Shown here: in pieces, positions 24,701 through 37,296 of the stretch | Numbering within the stretch: the stretch's first letter is position 1 | Layout: the number at the start of each line of letters is the position of its first letter | Assembly (NCBI GenBank): GCA_021234155.1 | Contig: JAJEKV010000014.1 | Coordinates: forward strand, 21,593,513 to 21,657,512 | DNA: 64,000 bases | Reading direction: 5' to 3' | Source: Isoetes taiwanensis | Taxonomy: Eukaryota; Streptophyta; Lycopodiopsida; Isoetales; Isoetaceae | The notes under the pieces: generated by a model | Told to the model about the DNA's origin: nothing | What the model saw: only the letters and a program-made list of their open reading frames with translations | Database searches by the model: none | Made by a program: the position numbers and the translations under genes

Positions 24701-27700
24701 CATAGGAGTAACTACAATTATACACGATTTTTAACAGACATCCAACATATTGAAACCACTTGGTGAGATTGATCTCCTCACTAAGAAGGAATCATTACTA
24801 GGATAATTGTTGACCATGTATAAATCTAGTACCCCCAAAAGAATAATCCAACCGAAAGAAAAGAAGTAATCTAACAAGTCCGGCCAACTTGTTACGATGA
24901 CATCAATTCGATTGGTAGGAATATTCCAAGAGTTTAAATAACTAAGAAAGGGGGAATCTCTAGAATATAAAAGAATAGTACATGTAAGGTACATCTAAAA
25001 TAAGAATTATAGTAATCAAATAGTCTTTTGAGACAAAAGGAATTGTCGTCATGACAAAACCTTGTGGGATAGAATCGTTCTAACTAAGTAGGTAACCCAT
25101 AACTATATTGAAATAAATGATAACATAATATGTGCATCCATCTTAGATGGTTATATATGTAGCTAAGGCTAGTAAATTCATGCGCTAAGTAAGAAGCGTA
25201 TAACCTCTTAAGGGGAGAGAATAGATATGACATTGTGTACAACGTCATTGAAGGGGTGCAGGACCATTTTCTTTTCGAAGAAAGTGGGAGGGCTCAATCT
25301 TATGATTGAACGTACTTGCATCGAATTGACCGACCCGTAGAATAGAGTTCACTCCGGCAATGGCCGAAGCGAATAGAGCGTAAAATAGATAGATACCTTA
25401 GGCTCAGGAGGCCTTCAACGTGCGAGACTGACGTAGTAGCTATCTACACCAATGAAGTGGAGCAAAACTATGGGAGCAACGCAACGACCAAGTCATCTCC
25501 AAATTACTCGAAGCCGGCTCAACGGGTGGATGCATTCTAGCCTTAGGTAAGGCGTGCGCATGCATTATAAGCTTTAATGTGTCTTATAGATAAGTTAAAT
25601 ATAGATCCTAATAATTGCATAGAATTTACTGTACGTATATGTATCATACGAAAATAAGTTAAATAACAACGATAATGTGAGGTAGCATGTTAATTAATCC
25701 TTCGCAAGAATGCAATTCCTTCCAAGGATAGCTATATGACCTCGGGGTCCTTATAAATATAGATAGAAAATAGAATTCAGATACACTTAAGTGCATCTTA
25801 GGGATATACTTCCAAGGGTAATGCAGGACCCAAGGAAGAGAATAAGAAGCACATCTAATTCTTGTGTATGATAATTAAAACCTTCTCTATGTAACAATAG
25901 GTCAAAAATCAGGGTTATTGTTTAAATAATCGCGATCTAAAGTCGTTAAATATTGTAAAGATTAGAGTAAATATAATCGTACTATCGGAAGTAATGTATC
26001 CGGTACTATGATAATGTTAATTCATAAATATTACCTTAGGGTAATTATGTTAATCACATGCATTAAAGGAGCCAGCAAAAAAATCGGCTCCGGCATGTCG
26101 ATTTGTGTTTAGATTAGTTTCATGTGTAGTTAAGATTAATCTACGCATGCAACCTATGCCAGGTATGGGTTGCATGCGTATTTACCGATGATGAGATCAT
26201 TACGGTGATCTCTAGGACGTGGTGTAATGTCAATGTAGGCATGACCGCGGTGCCGCTTGCAAAGTCTACTTCTGTCCCACGGAAGTAGACGACCTCGAGA
26301 GAAAGGAGGTCATTGAGGAATGCATTGATAGGAAAAGCACCTCTAGCCCCATATATGCTTTGATAGGAGGAATCTGGCCTTCACGCCCCATATACGGGAA
26401 GGACCTATCCTCCACGCTGGGCAACTAAAGGTGTAGGCATGAGCGCCATATAGGCATTATAGGCGCTGTCTCCACGGCCACGATGGAAGAAACATCCTCT
26501 TCCTACGCCGGGAGATTAGCCATGCATTCATGTAGATAGGTGGGGTGGTCACCACATAACCAAAATTTTATTAATAATTAAAATGGTACTAACGTAGTGT
26601 CGACCAAAGCCAATAGAGCCTCTCCCGAGGGCAAGGAGGTCGAAGTTACGAAGACTTGCAACACAAATTTTGTTATAATGTGTTGCAAGGAATGAAGAGT
26701 ACCTTAGAAGTGTAAATTTTGTATGAAATTGATAAACTTTGATAAACTTAAATGTTGTATTAAGTAAGGTTAATAATTACCTTATGCGGGATTAAGTTAT
26801 GAAGTCATAAGTTAATTGGATAATGAAATAGTACAGTAATGTCTTAAACATTACCTTAGAGTAACTCTAATAATTAAGATAGTAAGTATGTAATTATAGA
26901 TATTGTAAAATTAATACAGGATTTTAAGGTGCGAAGACTTGCAACACAAATTTTTGTTGGGATGTGTTGCAAGGAATGAAGAGTACCTTAAATAATAATT
27001 GTATATGAAAGTGTTAAATTGTGATAAACTAAATGTTGTGATAACGGAGACTAATAAGTACCTTGTTTTAATAGAAGTTACGATTTGACAAGTTATTTGA
27101 TAATGTAATGGCATAATAATGATTTAAAAATATTACCTTAAGGTAATCTTAATAAATGTGTAAGTATTATAGTAGTATATCATATGCATCAGGTTGATTG
27201 CAGGTTAGCAAGATTCCAAGGTGGGGAGCCCACGATGCCGCGGACAAACATCATTTCAAGGTGGGGAGAATGTGGCGTTCCAAAGACACGATACGGTCCC
27301 GGGATCGATCTTGTCGCTTCGCACCGCCACGCTGCATTACCACGCCGTCCCAATCGACGATGTAATGACGTGTACCCAAGCAAGGGCCCTAGGGGGCAGC
27401 TTTTAAATGGTGCACACACTTAGCAATGTGCGCACTTTTAGACCTTTAACCCATTAAAGGTAGACCAGGGGTCATGGAAACCCTAAACCTAACTGATAGC
27501 CTACATAAGGCGTCAAACCCTAACTTTCCCTTTTTCACCCACAGACCTTCCGAGCTCCGGATTCGCTACCCGAGGAGTCAATTCCAACTCCCACGATCCG
27601 CCAAGTCGCCCCGGCTTGTCGGATCATCCTTCCGACCGCATCCCGGGCGAATCGAGACATGGACGCCTTCGATTGAGAGGAGTGAACCGAGGATCAGGTA

Positions 27701-28762
27701 TTTGGTCGATTGAATAGCCTAAACCTTATTCCAGCCTTCAACCAGTAGGTTTAGCCTATTAAATCACCCTTAGTAGCCAAGCGCATCCCGAGATTGACTC
27801 TAACTAAAGAACCTAACTCTATGAATTAGATTAGTTCTTATTTACTTATGTTGATATGATGGACGGATGTATTCTCGTGGACTCATTGTATTGGGAAGGG
27901 GGTAGAGACTTAAAGCTTAGTAGATGATGCTCCTAGCTAGTCCCTCTTAGTGCATTACTAGTTTTTCGCCTATGTACGGAGCCCACCCGGTTGTGGGTGA
28001 AGGGGCCGACCGGGCTTAGAATGAGGTTCGTGTTCTCGATCCTTGACCCATCCCTCCGGTGTGTAAGGCCTACCGGGATCGAGTGACTAGGTCTAATGGC
28101 TTGCCACCGAGTGTGGGTAAGGCATGGGCTCGACACCCGCAGGGGGGGAGTTCACCTTCCAAAGGGGTTAAGTCAATAAGGGCGGGGCCCTCTAGTCACC
28201 TTGGGTCAGATGTAGATCTCTGGAGGGAGTGATCCCTACCGCCCCATCTGGACCGGGAGATGTAACCCAGAATAGCCCCTTTGGCTATGCACCGGCTGGC
28301 TACGGCCAGTCCCAACACTTTTCAACCTACTGCAAAGTGTGCAATGTGAGGGGCGATGGAGTGGACAACCCTAAGCCATGTTCTTATGCTAGCCCAATCC
28401 ATTGTCATGATTCTGTCTGCACTGAACTCTGGAGACCCAAGCTTGTCAGTCATCCCCCTGGAGTCTGAGCCTTGGGTAGGAACTTCCTTGTATTGTGCTG
28501 ATCTTTGTCTATGCAGATGTTGATGTGCCACCCTTCGAGGTGGATATATATGATGTTATGTTACTGACGTGTATGTTTACGCTTCCGCAGCTAGGTAGGC
28601 CCTGAGGGAGACGGGGTAAAATGACCCCTTCACTCTTCCCACTGTGGACTCTAGACGGTCACAGTGATATGTGGAGGGCCCTGTATCAGTGTGGAGCTGG
28701 TGCGGGGGATGAACTCCTGTTTGTATACGGTGCGGGCATCGTATACGAGTAGGGGACGTCAC
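21714..28762. mobile_element. Decayed retroelement-like tract
   Basis: There is no intact gene. From 21.7 to 24.6 kb the + strand is GA-rich and reads as short gag-like charged pieces (for example LLEDIKVPTDVHTDKERR) broken by many stops. From 24.6 to 27.2 kb it is AT-rich with recurring attaccttagggtaat phrases. From 27.2 to 28.76 kb it resembles an LTR or UTR and ends acgtcaca exactly where the Helitron helicase resumes. I read this as an old LTR retroelement, but termini and pol domains were not identified. Confidence 0.35.
26649..27180. repeat. Diverged direct repeat, 283-bp period
   Basis: The phrase cgaagacttgcaacacaaat starts at 26649 and again at 26932. Each is followed by the same order of blocks (tgtgttgcaaggaatgaaga, gtacctta, gataaact, attacctta). 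A more diverged relative seems present near 25930-26070. Confidence 0.75.
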
Positions 28763-30642
28763 ACTTCGGAATGCAAAAGTAATTGAAGAAGCACATTCAA
28801 AATTGTATTTTGCAAAAGAAGACGAATGGGAAAGTATTGAGAACTTGGTTGGTGATGATATAGATGGTTCGCTTAATCATCGCCCGGAGGTCAACGAGTT
28901 TGATGTAGGTTATGAACTGTCGTTTCAAGGTTCGTTTGCGCATCTCGATAATGAACGATTTTCATCAAGAATACCAAATATTGATGTAATGCCAAATGAA
29001 GAGTACCATGCGATGATACGGAGTTTAAATTCGGAACAACGGTTACTGTTCGATGACGTAATGTACAAGAAGATGATGGATCCCAATTATCAAATGCTAC
29101 TTTTTTTGACTGGGGGTGCTGGTGTTGGTAAATCTAGGCTTATTCAATGTCTAATCGATGGGTTGAAGCGCTTTTATCAGCAACAATTTATAAACGATTC
29201 AGGAAAAACAACAACAGTTGTAACCGCATACACGGGAAAAGCTGCCAAGAACATAAATGGAATTACAATACACTCAGCATTTGGGATTCGTCCTACATCT
29301 CCAATGGGCGCACGTCTCAAAATGCCAGTAGGTGAAGCATTGCAAGTAACGAGGAACGCACGTGAAGATGTCAGAATGCTCGTAATTGACGAGATATCAA
29401 TGGTGGGGTTGGTGTTCTTTTCACATATTGATGCTTTACGCAATAGGTAATATTGAATTATGTGCTACTGAAATGTACCGATTCCATTGATTTATTAGCT
29501 TTTTTGTCACAGCATTAAAAGTACACTTAACATTCCGTTCGGTGGATTGGATGTCGTTACTTCTGGAGATTTCTATCAGCTGCCACCGATGTTTGACAAG
29601 ATGGTTTTTGCTAATCCCGATGACAAGGACTGAAAGCGTCTCGGTTCTATTTCTATATCGGGATCAATCATTCGTGGAAATTCAATTTCAGATACTATGA
29701 ACTGTTTGAACTTGTCAGGCAATGCAACGATTTACCTTTTGCAGAATGCTTATCACGCATTCAGATTGGAGAACAGACGGGTGTAGATATTGAATTCATA
29801 AATAATGCATGTTAGAAACAACCCCCTAATGACTTGAAACTTCCATATTTGTTCTCGAAGTACAACGATGTGATGGCACATAAGCAGGTATCTCACAAAC
29901 TTTTTGCTCTATTTAAATGCGTCAATATCATAAAAGAATGTGTACATGTGTACATGTGTAGGTCTTACAGAAGACGCACGAGTATGCTTACAATCTCACG
30001 GCCATTGACGTACGACAGAAAGGTTGTCCACAGGCATCATGTTTGTCAACTGATGCCCACAAGACCTACGGGTTGCATAAAGAATTGAAAGTGAAGTTGG
30101 GTATGCTTATCGAGATAACCTCTAACATTGATCTATCAGACGGCTTAGTTAATGGCGCAGATGGGATACTAAGATACTATTGTACGGTGGCAGGAAAGAA
30201 TTGTTATGGGTGGAATTCCCATCATCTTCCACAGGAGAGAAAGCTCGACGTAGTCTAGAACATTTGCGACCTGCAGGAGTCGATAAGTCGTGGACACCAA
30301 TAGAAAAACAAAAGAAATTGTGCCAAGTTGGTAGGAATGAGAAGCACAATTTATGCATGAACAATTTCCCATGCAATTAGCAGCAGCACGAACTGTGCAT
30401 AGGGCTCAAGGGGCGACGCTCCAACAACTATGTTTCAATCCAGAGGGAATTAGAAAGTTTGGAATGGCATATACAGCTTTATCGCGAGTAAAGTCTAGAA
30501 GCGCTTTATATCTCACACGTCCAGTACGACACTATAATTTCAAGGTCAATCCAACAGTTGACGCCGAAATGGACCGATTAAGGAGGAAAATGGCATGGCA
30601 AATAACAATTCCGGATTTACAAACAATTAAAGCTCCTAACAT
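28763..30642 (+). pseudogene. Helitron Pif1-like helicase half
   Basis: Reading frames carry the Pif1/RecD2-type helicase motifs in order. Walker A GGAGVGKS is near 29115, TAYTGKAAKNINGITIHSAF near 29225, Walker B VIDEISM near 29385, then after an AG|GT intron GDFYQLPP near 29570, then LVRQCNDLPFAECLSRIQIG near 29720, then LSDGLVNGADG near 30135, and AARTVHRAQGATL with YTALSRVKSRSALY near 30385-30510. This is the C-terminal half of a RepHel protein whose N-terminal half is at 15579-17412. Stops (for example near 29630 and 29814) and frameshifts make it non-functional. It is separated from its N-terminus by 11.3 kb of other elements. Confidence 0.88.
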
Positions 30643-30908
30643 CATACTGACAACATTGAATACTTGCTCAGTGTTCAGTTTAGTTCAGTTCGTTTTGAGC
30701 AAGATCTTGAAGTTGTTGGTGGAGTTCGGTTCAGTGGAGTTTGTTTTGAAAATGAATCTGAGCCTTGTGATAACTTGGAGTCGGTACTGACACTTGACAC
30801 TGTCACTGTTCCTTATATAAAGGATTTGAGTATGCGGCAACTGAAATTGTTGGTTTCTGAACAATTCTTGGAAGTGTTGGTTCCTGAGCAATTTTAGACT
30901 AGTTTTTG

Positions 30909-31833
30909 ATGGCATCTAGTTTTACGGTTGCTTCGATACGAGTAGAAGAGATGCGGGTTGAAGACTTGAATTATGCCAATGCTTTTAGCCAATGTAACAA
31001 TTCCATTAATTCAGAGATGGAGTTATCTGAATTAGACAGTCTATTTTATTTGGAGCCAGGCTCAGATGGAACTCCTCGAGTGCGGCAGCAAAATTGTTTT
31101 TCGTTGATGCAATTTCCGGAGAATTGTATACGTGTCCTTGTGCTTGTGCAATATAGACATACAAAGTGGACGGGCTCCTGCAAAGAATGTGTTGTGATGG
31201 CAGATGTGGTAGATCGATATGCTTGTGAAACAATAGCGGTCAGTGCAGAAGGAAGTGGATTCTGTTGTGCACAACGGTTCCTTAAGCCCGGAACTTGGTT
31301 AGATATCAAGAACTATGGCATTATGCCTATTGATCGTTCCTTTCAGTATGGGGACTGCGAGGGTGTGATACAAATTTTGCCTCAGACAGAAATTTGTTTT
31401 GTTTCAAGTGAGCAGATAGTGTTGAAATTGCTGCCTACACGAGGATTGAATATAGCAGCCTTGTTAGATACGCCATGTCATTTGCGAGTCAATGGTAGTA
31501 TTACGGCTACGATTATCGGATTGGATGAGACAAGGAGTGAGCCTTTGCTGCGTATTGCAGATGGTATACGAGCTGACGACTCAGGCAACCTGTATTTTTG
31601 CAGTGAGAAGATGTCTTTATTCGAGCGCCTGAAGACTTTGTATTTGTCTGGAGCAAGGCCAGTGGCATTGTTCAAGAGCATAACACGTTGCATTGTGTCG
31701 AATTCTCGTACTCTTGTCACCACAGGTGCAACTCTAGCGTTTGCATTTCCTACTGTTTTTAAATACGATGGTGCTTTTGTTGAATATCGAAGGAATGTTA
31801 TTTTCTCGACTCATAATCGGTTGCTGAACGGTG
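30909..31833 (+). CDS. RPA-like single-strand DNA-binding protein of the Helitron
   Basis: The ORF starts at ATG 30909 and is open to 31874. The middle reads as an OB-fold in the RPA70 style: a strand region (VLVLVQYRHTKWT), MADVVDRYACETIAV, then FLKPGTWLDIKNYGIMPIDR and GVIQILPQTEICFV, comparable to the F-x-GxxYxIxNxxVxPxN...T-x-I pattern of RPA OB domains. The family call is by pattern, not by search. Plant Helitrons often encode RPA-like proteins after the helicase. A GTGAGG donor at 31834 and an ATAG acceptor before 31920 would join a second exon ending at stop 32041 and encoding QKYFHETVIVQKGNCHEQEW. No stop breaks exon 1 in this copy. Confidence 0.6.
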
Positions 31834-32452
31834 GTGAGGTACCATTTTGTAGTTTCATATATGTATTCATGTGAAATTGTCTTTGGCTTATTGTACTGGT
31901 GGTTTGCGTAATTGCATAGGGCTTTATCCAAAATTTCAACCAGTAGAAATATGTCAGAAGTAGTTTCATGAGACTGTGATTGTGCAGAAGGGGAACTGTC
32001 ATGAACAAGAATGGTTCATGGTAATTTTATCACAGATATAGCAAATTATGTGATAAACTGTAAGACGTGTGAAATTTGTGTTAGACGTCTGAGCATCTAG
32101 ATGAAGAGTCTACGGAAAGAACTTTAACTGTCTAAAACAAGTCCATGGTGACATCAGGGGCTGACAAATTCAATGAGGCCCTTTTCAGTTTCATTTACTG
32201 GTGGTGAACCAAATTAGTTTCTACTAGGTTATGTTGTAGACAAAAACCATCTGCATAAGATGTCAGCAGACATGCCCATCACAGTTAAGCACAAATCCAC
32301 ATGGCGAAGACAGTTTTCTAGCTACATAACACAACATTATTCTCTCTTATTATCAAATTGGTTTCTACTAGGGTGTGCTGCAGACAATAACGTTCTGTAC
32401 GGTTATATTAGTCAACAGTTTAACAGAGCCAACACTTGCCTCTGTTTCAGAT

Positions 32453-32724
32453 TGCACCAATCTTAGAATACTGCCAACCAATAGGAACAAATTGAGTGGC
32501 ACAATTCTTGATCCATGGGCTGGCTTTAAGTCATTATAGAATTTTAGCTTTTGGGAAATTTAGGGGACAACAATTTTATTGGTGCCATTCTATCCAGCCT
32601 TAAAAATTGCACTAATTTGCAATATAGAATATGGCTTCATAGCAATTCCTTGACTAGTCAAATACCTGACTCCATATGGATGCTCTATAAGTTAACATCA
32701 TTGGCACTCATGAATAGAAACTGA
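32453..32724 (+). pseudogene. Captured LRR receptor-kinase fragment, copy B
   Basis: This is nearly identical to 12874-13145: NKLSGTI, NNFIGAILSSLKNCTNLQ and LHSNSLTSQIPDSIW, with the same two stop codons. Confidence 0.7.
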
Positions 32725-33436
32725 GCGTTTGACGTTAGTTATTTTCAAACATAGCAGGAGAAAATGGCAGGCCAATTTTATCAAGGTTCTGCATTCATAT
32801 CATGCTTTCTGCTATACATTATCTTTATGCTTCCATTTTTTTTAATTTTTAGGAGTTCATCTACATTGGCATAAAAGAAGGCTGAAGATGATAGGGAATT
32901 GGCTATATTGTATAGTGGATTCCAGAGTTTGTTGGACCAAATTTGCACTAAAGGGTTTCTTTGTTTGTTTAATGTAGTTAAATCTAGAGGAAGGAGAAAA
33001 TGGTATATAGATCTGCAAAATGGATGTTGTTGTCTATGGCCTCAAGTTCAAGAAATACATTGATGCCCACAAGACAAAGTTAGTGTTGTTCCAGATTTTA
33101 TTGCAATAGTAATAGTCCCAACAAGCCAAATTGTCAAATGCTACAAAATACTGTATGGAGCCATCCAGTATGGACTAACCTCAGGAGCCATCCAGTATGG
33201 ACTGCCCTTGAATGAAAGTGGAAATGACTGCGCAATTATCTGCAAGTTTATAGAGTTACCACATATTTCAAAAAGAAATCATAATGCATAGCCGCAAAGC
33301 AATCCAAATGCAAAGATGCCTTGGTATCGTGTATCATAACTGGACAGTGCTCTAAAAACTACTTAGAGATTAATGCGAAAGTATTCCTTCCCTAGAGAAC
33401 TCAAAAAACATGCAATACTTAAGAGAATACAAGTAC

Positions 33437-33768
33437 ATGTTTGGCCATGCCAAAGTCTGCCAATTTCACAATTCCATTTGTGTCCACAAGAATATTTGCG
33501 CCTTTGATGTCCCTGGCCAGGAAAAAGGTTTGTTAAAAGATAATAGCAAAACATGGAAGGGTTATAAAATGAAGAAAATAATAGGACATATGGACGAGAG
33601 ATGTAACCTGTGAACCGTATTTACACTGTGAAGATAAGCTAGCCCTGATAAGATCTGCCGAGTGTAGCTACAGATAACAGGTTCCTAAAACGGGCCATAC
33701 TCATGAAGCCGTTTGTGAATTGAAGCTCCAGAAACGTACTCCAAATAAATGTATAATCTATCTTCCAT
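33437..33768 (-). pseudogene. Captured MAPKKK (YODA/MEKK-type) kinase fragment, copy B
   Basis: Exons at 33768-33608 and 33512-33437 correspond to those at 14187-14027 and 13931-13856 and contain the HRD and DFG regions ([22 protein letters not shown]). It has the same TAG in the first exon as copy A. The acceptor is ctccag here against ctcag in copy A. Confidence 0.8.
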
Positions 33769-35615
33769 CTGGAGGAAAAGACAACCTTAGGACCTAATAA
33801 GTAAACTCTTACATAAATTGGCACACTGGAGTTTATGAATTTTCTAACCCTTCTCCTCTCTCTCACAATTATGTCGAGGTTGTTGGTGGGCATTTAGCCA
33901 CCACTTAGTTTTCCAACCAGATTCTACCAACTCTAGAACCAACATATTAAAATGCAAAATATTGGTTTAATTTAGGCCAATGTACAAGCACTACTCTTTG
34001 TCACACCCCCATGTTAGGCCCTACATGGAAATTACCAACAATGCTAAAGCAAGAGATCATTCTACGTGCAAATCATCTCATTGCCATGATACAATTAGAC
34101 AAAACATATCAGAATGAAACTAAAAGTGAACATAGACATATTAAACCGTTTGTGATAAAACCATTAAGTTAAACGCCCTTTGCAGACTATGATGCAAGTT
34201 GCGTCAGAATAGATGGCCATAAAAAATAGTCAAGTTATTGGTTCCTGTTACTTGCAGATGAATCTTTTCAATGCAATGGCTTGAATTCCCTGTGCAGATG
34301 GATGCAGCCTTCTAAGTCAACGTGGGCAAAACTATCAGTGCACAACAAGATGCAAATGCCTAGGACCAATAGAAACACCTATACTTTGGATTGTACAGAA
34401 TCACCTTCCTAGATTGTAAGCTGGACAATCTGCAATTATGTTGAGAAAGATCAATTACCACATCTAATCAAGGCACCTTGAAGTTGTATTGTGACTTGGT
34501 TAAAGGCTATTTATTATATTTCACTTAGGCATTTTGTTAAGCTCAAACATTAGATCCTTGCAATACAGAAAATATATGTTATGCCTGTGCTTGTCAGTAA
34601 AAGATGCATTATCTTTCAGTTCTTGTGAATACGTTTACAGTTTGCAGAGCAAAAGAGATTACTGGTGTGGAAGTCTCTGGCTCTTCGGAATAATAATCAG
34701 GCCAGACTAGTTGTGTTTGCTTGATCTTGAAGGCGTAAAGGGTTTAGGTAAACTGGCCCTGGATTTTATCATTTTAAAGTCTGATATCTGAACTCGGTAC
34801 AATATTCCAAATCATAATCATTTCACTAGCTAGTCGGTTCCTTCATGCCCTTGAATATCTTAAGCAAACTTGGAAGTTCACAACTTGCAAAGTTATCAAG
34901 AATGGTAGATCATGCATTTTACTTCTACCTCACAAATTATGGATAAGGTGTTGTATTTGTCATGAACAAAGAAAGTGTTTCATATAAGTTGCCTAGGATA
35001 GAATTTTTACTTGATCATGCCTTCTAGAGGTTATTGAAATGCAATTGCCTGTGAATTTATATGGTTGGTGATCCTCACATTTATGTCAACTCGCAAACAA
35101 CATGACCGCCACATTTAAGAATGAGGAAAGCCAATGATATTGATCCCATTAATCTATTTTAAATCCCTAGATAGACTTTAGTTAAAAAGCCAAACCTACC
35201 AAAATACAAAACCCATTTGCGAGAGAGGTCATTAACAAGTCGTCAAAATCAATGAAGTTTATCACGACGGATATAAAATACAATATTTTCTTTTGTCTAA
35301 TCTTGAGTAAATGCACATTTAATTGAAACTTTTTGGCCATGAGGTAACATGCATGTGAATAAAATCAAGAATGTGCAAGAATGTGCAACTGATTCTGTGT
35401 TGAGGTAGCAGTTGTAGGGGCTTTAGCACTCTTGACATGGACATCATGCTGTGAGAACTAGGCAAGGCAATGCTACTATCTGCCCACAGCTTATCTTCAC
35501 GGGGCAAAATATGGCCCATGTGAATCACCCATTAGTCATTTTATGCCACTCAAGACGGTGGAACTACATTATATGTTTACTACATTAAAACCGTAAAAGA
35601 ATCTTGTTGGTGGAA

Positions 35616-35653
35616 CTACATTAGGGTGAAATCACACCCTAATTTAATGTAGC
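35616..35653. repeat. Short hairpin
   Basis: CTACATTAGGGTG is followed after four bases by CACACCCTAAT and TTAATGTAG, which pairs back with one small bulge. Confidence 0.7.
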
Positions 35654-35755
35654 AAGTGCATATATAATCTACTATAAGTAAGTACCACTTAGTCTCCATT
35701 CTATCCCACTGTCCAATGAGATATCGCCATGTGGTGAGTTTTGTATATAGGAATG

Positions 35756-35932
35756 TCCATTTAGTTCCTGGGATGGAAACTAGGCGACGCTAGAAGCCTA
35801 ATTGACATCCCAGGAATGTCAACTAAATGGATATGCCTGTAACGTGGAGACCACTTAGTCGCCCATTATATGACGCGTGTTAAAAAGGACATGCCTATAA
35901 CGTGGAGATCACTTAGTCGTCCATTCTATGAC
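35756..35932. repeat. MITE-like fold-back with adjacent direct repeat
   Basis: Arms TCCATTTAGTT-CCTGGGATG (35756-35775) and CATCCCAGG...AACTAAATGGA (35806-35831) are inverted. Next to them atgcctgtaacgtggagacc (35833) recurs as atgcctataacgtggagatc (35891), followed by cacttagtcg in both. Confidence 0.65.
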
Positions 35933-36428
35933 ATGTGTCAAACATCCAACAGTTAAAGTTAAGAATGTTAGTAAAAAAAATCCGAATGCAAGTAAAAAAC
36001 CAAAATGCAAGTAGATGGAGATTCTTGGAAACAAGAATCTACTCAATAAAATCATGTTATGATCATGTTATGCTTTTTATGTCCCAACTATATGAACATA
36101 TAATAAGCAATACAACTAGTTTCATTATTTGTTTACTCATTGCAAATGCTCGTCCAACTTGGCCATTTAGTAGAATACATATGGCTCATTAATTTGGAAT
36201 TATGAATAAGGGAAATGCAATGTTGGAAAACAATATTACCTCAAGCTTCCATAAAGCTCTAACACAAAGAAAAGAACATATGAACGGTCATACCCGATAA
36301 ATCTTGCATAATTCATTGCATTGTTTTGTTCTCATTCATAGAAGAAGAATTATTGCAATTAAAAGAATCATCCTAACTAGTTTTGCTTAGAAACAAGTTG
36401 TTGGATCATGTTTGCAGCATCTCCTACT

Positions 36429-36437
36429 GTGAGGATA
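36429..36437. repeat. Left 9-bp target-site duplication of the MULE
   Basis: GTGAGGATA, identical to 41194-41202. Nine bases is the typical Mutator-superfamily duplication length. Confidence 0.92.
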
Positions 36438-36622
36438 CGGTGCTTCGATCGGCTCCCGAAATGGAGTTCGGGAGGCAGCCGGGTTCGCTTGAGCGAACCC
36501 AGGAAATTCGCTTGGGCGAACCCAGGGATTCGCCCATGCGAACCCAAGAAGTCTAGTTGGCGATGAGGTGGCGCTACCCACCGGGTTCGCCCAAGCGAAC
36601 CCGAACCCGGGTTAGGCTTGAA

Positions 36623-36666
36623 GGCGGGTCGGATCGGTGTCAGGCGGGTCGGATCGGTGTCAGGCG
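36623..36666. repeat. 22-bp tandem duplication
   Basis: ggcgggtcggatcggtgtca occurs twice head to tail. Confidence 0.85.
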
Positions 36667-36879
36667 TGCCAGTACTGCACCGGGTTCGCTTGGGCGAACC
36701 CCGGGTCAAATCCGGGCGGTACAGTCCGCGGCAGGCGCCACAGGTGTTAGTACGGGGTGCCCAGGTACAGGCAGATTCGCCTGGGCGAACCCCGGGTCTA
36801 ATCGGCGTCGTCAGGAGGGTCAGCCGTCAGTTGCCAGTCGTACGGCTGGGTTCGCTTAAGCGAACCCAGAATTTTTCGA

Positions 36880-36945
36880 ACACAATTCCTAGGCCACCGA
36901 AATTTTCGAAGCGAATTCCTAGGCCACCGAAATTTTCGAATATTT
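36880..36945. repeat. ~30-bp tandem duplication
   Basis: aattcctaggccaccgaaat followed by tttcgaa occurs twice in succession within the MULE left end. Confidence 0.85.
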
Positions 36946-37296
36946 CGAAGTGGGAGGAAGGAATTTTTGGTTCGCCCAAGCGAACCCTTATTTGAGCCAA
37001 CATTTGAGCCAATATTTTTGGCTCACGCTTCATCCGCTCAACCGCTCATCCGCTCAACTTCGTCAAGGTTCCAAGCTATAGTGATTTGGTGCGCCTTTTT
37101 TTTTCTAGTACTTGATATTGCTTAGAAAGATATTGATATTGATACATATTGATACTATTGATAATCATTAGAAACATATTGATATTGATATTGATGTTGA
37201 TACAATTAGAAACATACTGATTCTACTACTTGATTTACTGATTGTACTATTAAAGATATTGAATCTATTACTTATTTCCCATTCAGAAAACAAAAA

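Larger units (their letters stand above)
30673..34123 (+). mobile_element. Helitron-derived segment, copy B
   Basis: This is a direct repeat of 11348-14546 that keeps the ~250 bp missing from copy A. It follows the helicase by about 30 bp, so the RPA-like gene is in the usual place for plant Helitrons (RepHel then RPA). Downstream it carries the captured LRR and MAPKKK fragments. The shared right end is CTAA, like the Helitron CTRR end, but the next base is not T and no hairpin is obvious, so the true terminus is unproven. Confidence 0.78.
34124..36376. other. Non-coding DNA with small fold-backs
   Basis: No gene was recognised. It contains a short hairpin at 35616-35653, an inverted repeat at 35756-35831 and a 58-bp-period direct repeat at 35833-35932. 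The last few hundred bases are the 3' flank of the ACP gene. Confidence 0.5.
36481..36987. repeat. Cluster of eight ~20-bp palindromes at the left end of the MULE
   Basis: Hairpin-forming sites of the form GGGTTCGCTTGGGCGAACCC occur at 36481-36500, 36506-36523, 36529-36545, 36583-36602, 36682-36701, 36774-36792, 36848-36867 and 36969-36987. The ends are conserved and the central 4-6 bases vary (ttga, ttgg, ccat, ccaa, ctgg, ttaa). The spacing is irregular, so this is not a simple tandem repeat. Confidence 0.9.

Noticed and set aside
27184-28762. Overlapping GC-rich ORFs on both strands
   Set aside because: Open frames overlap on both strands with no motifs; this looks like LTR or UTR-type sequence.
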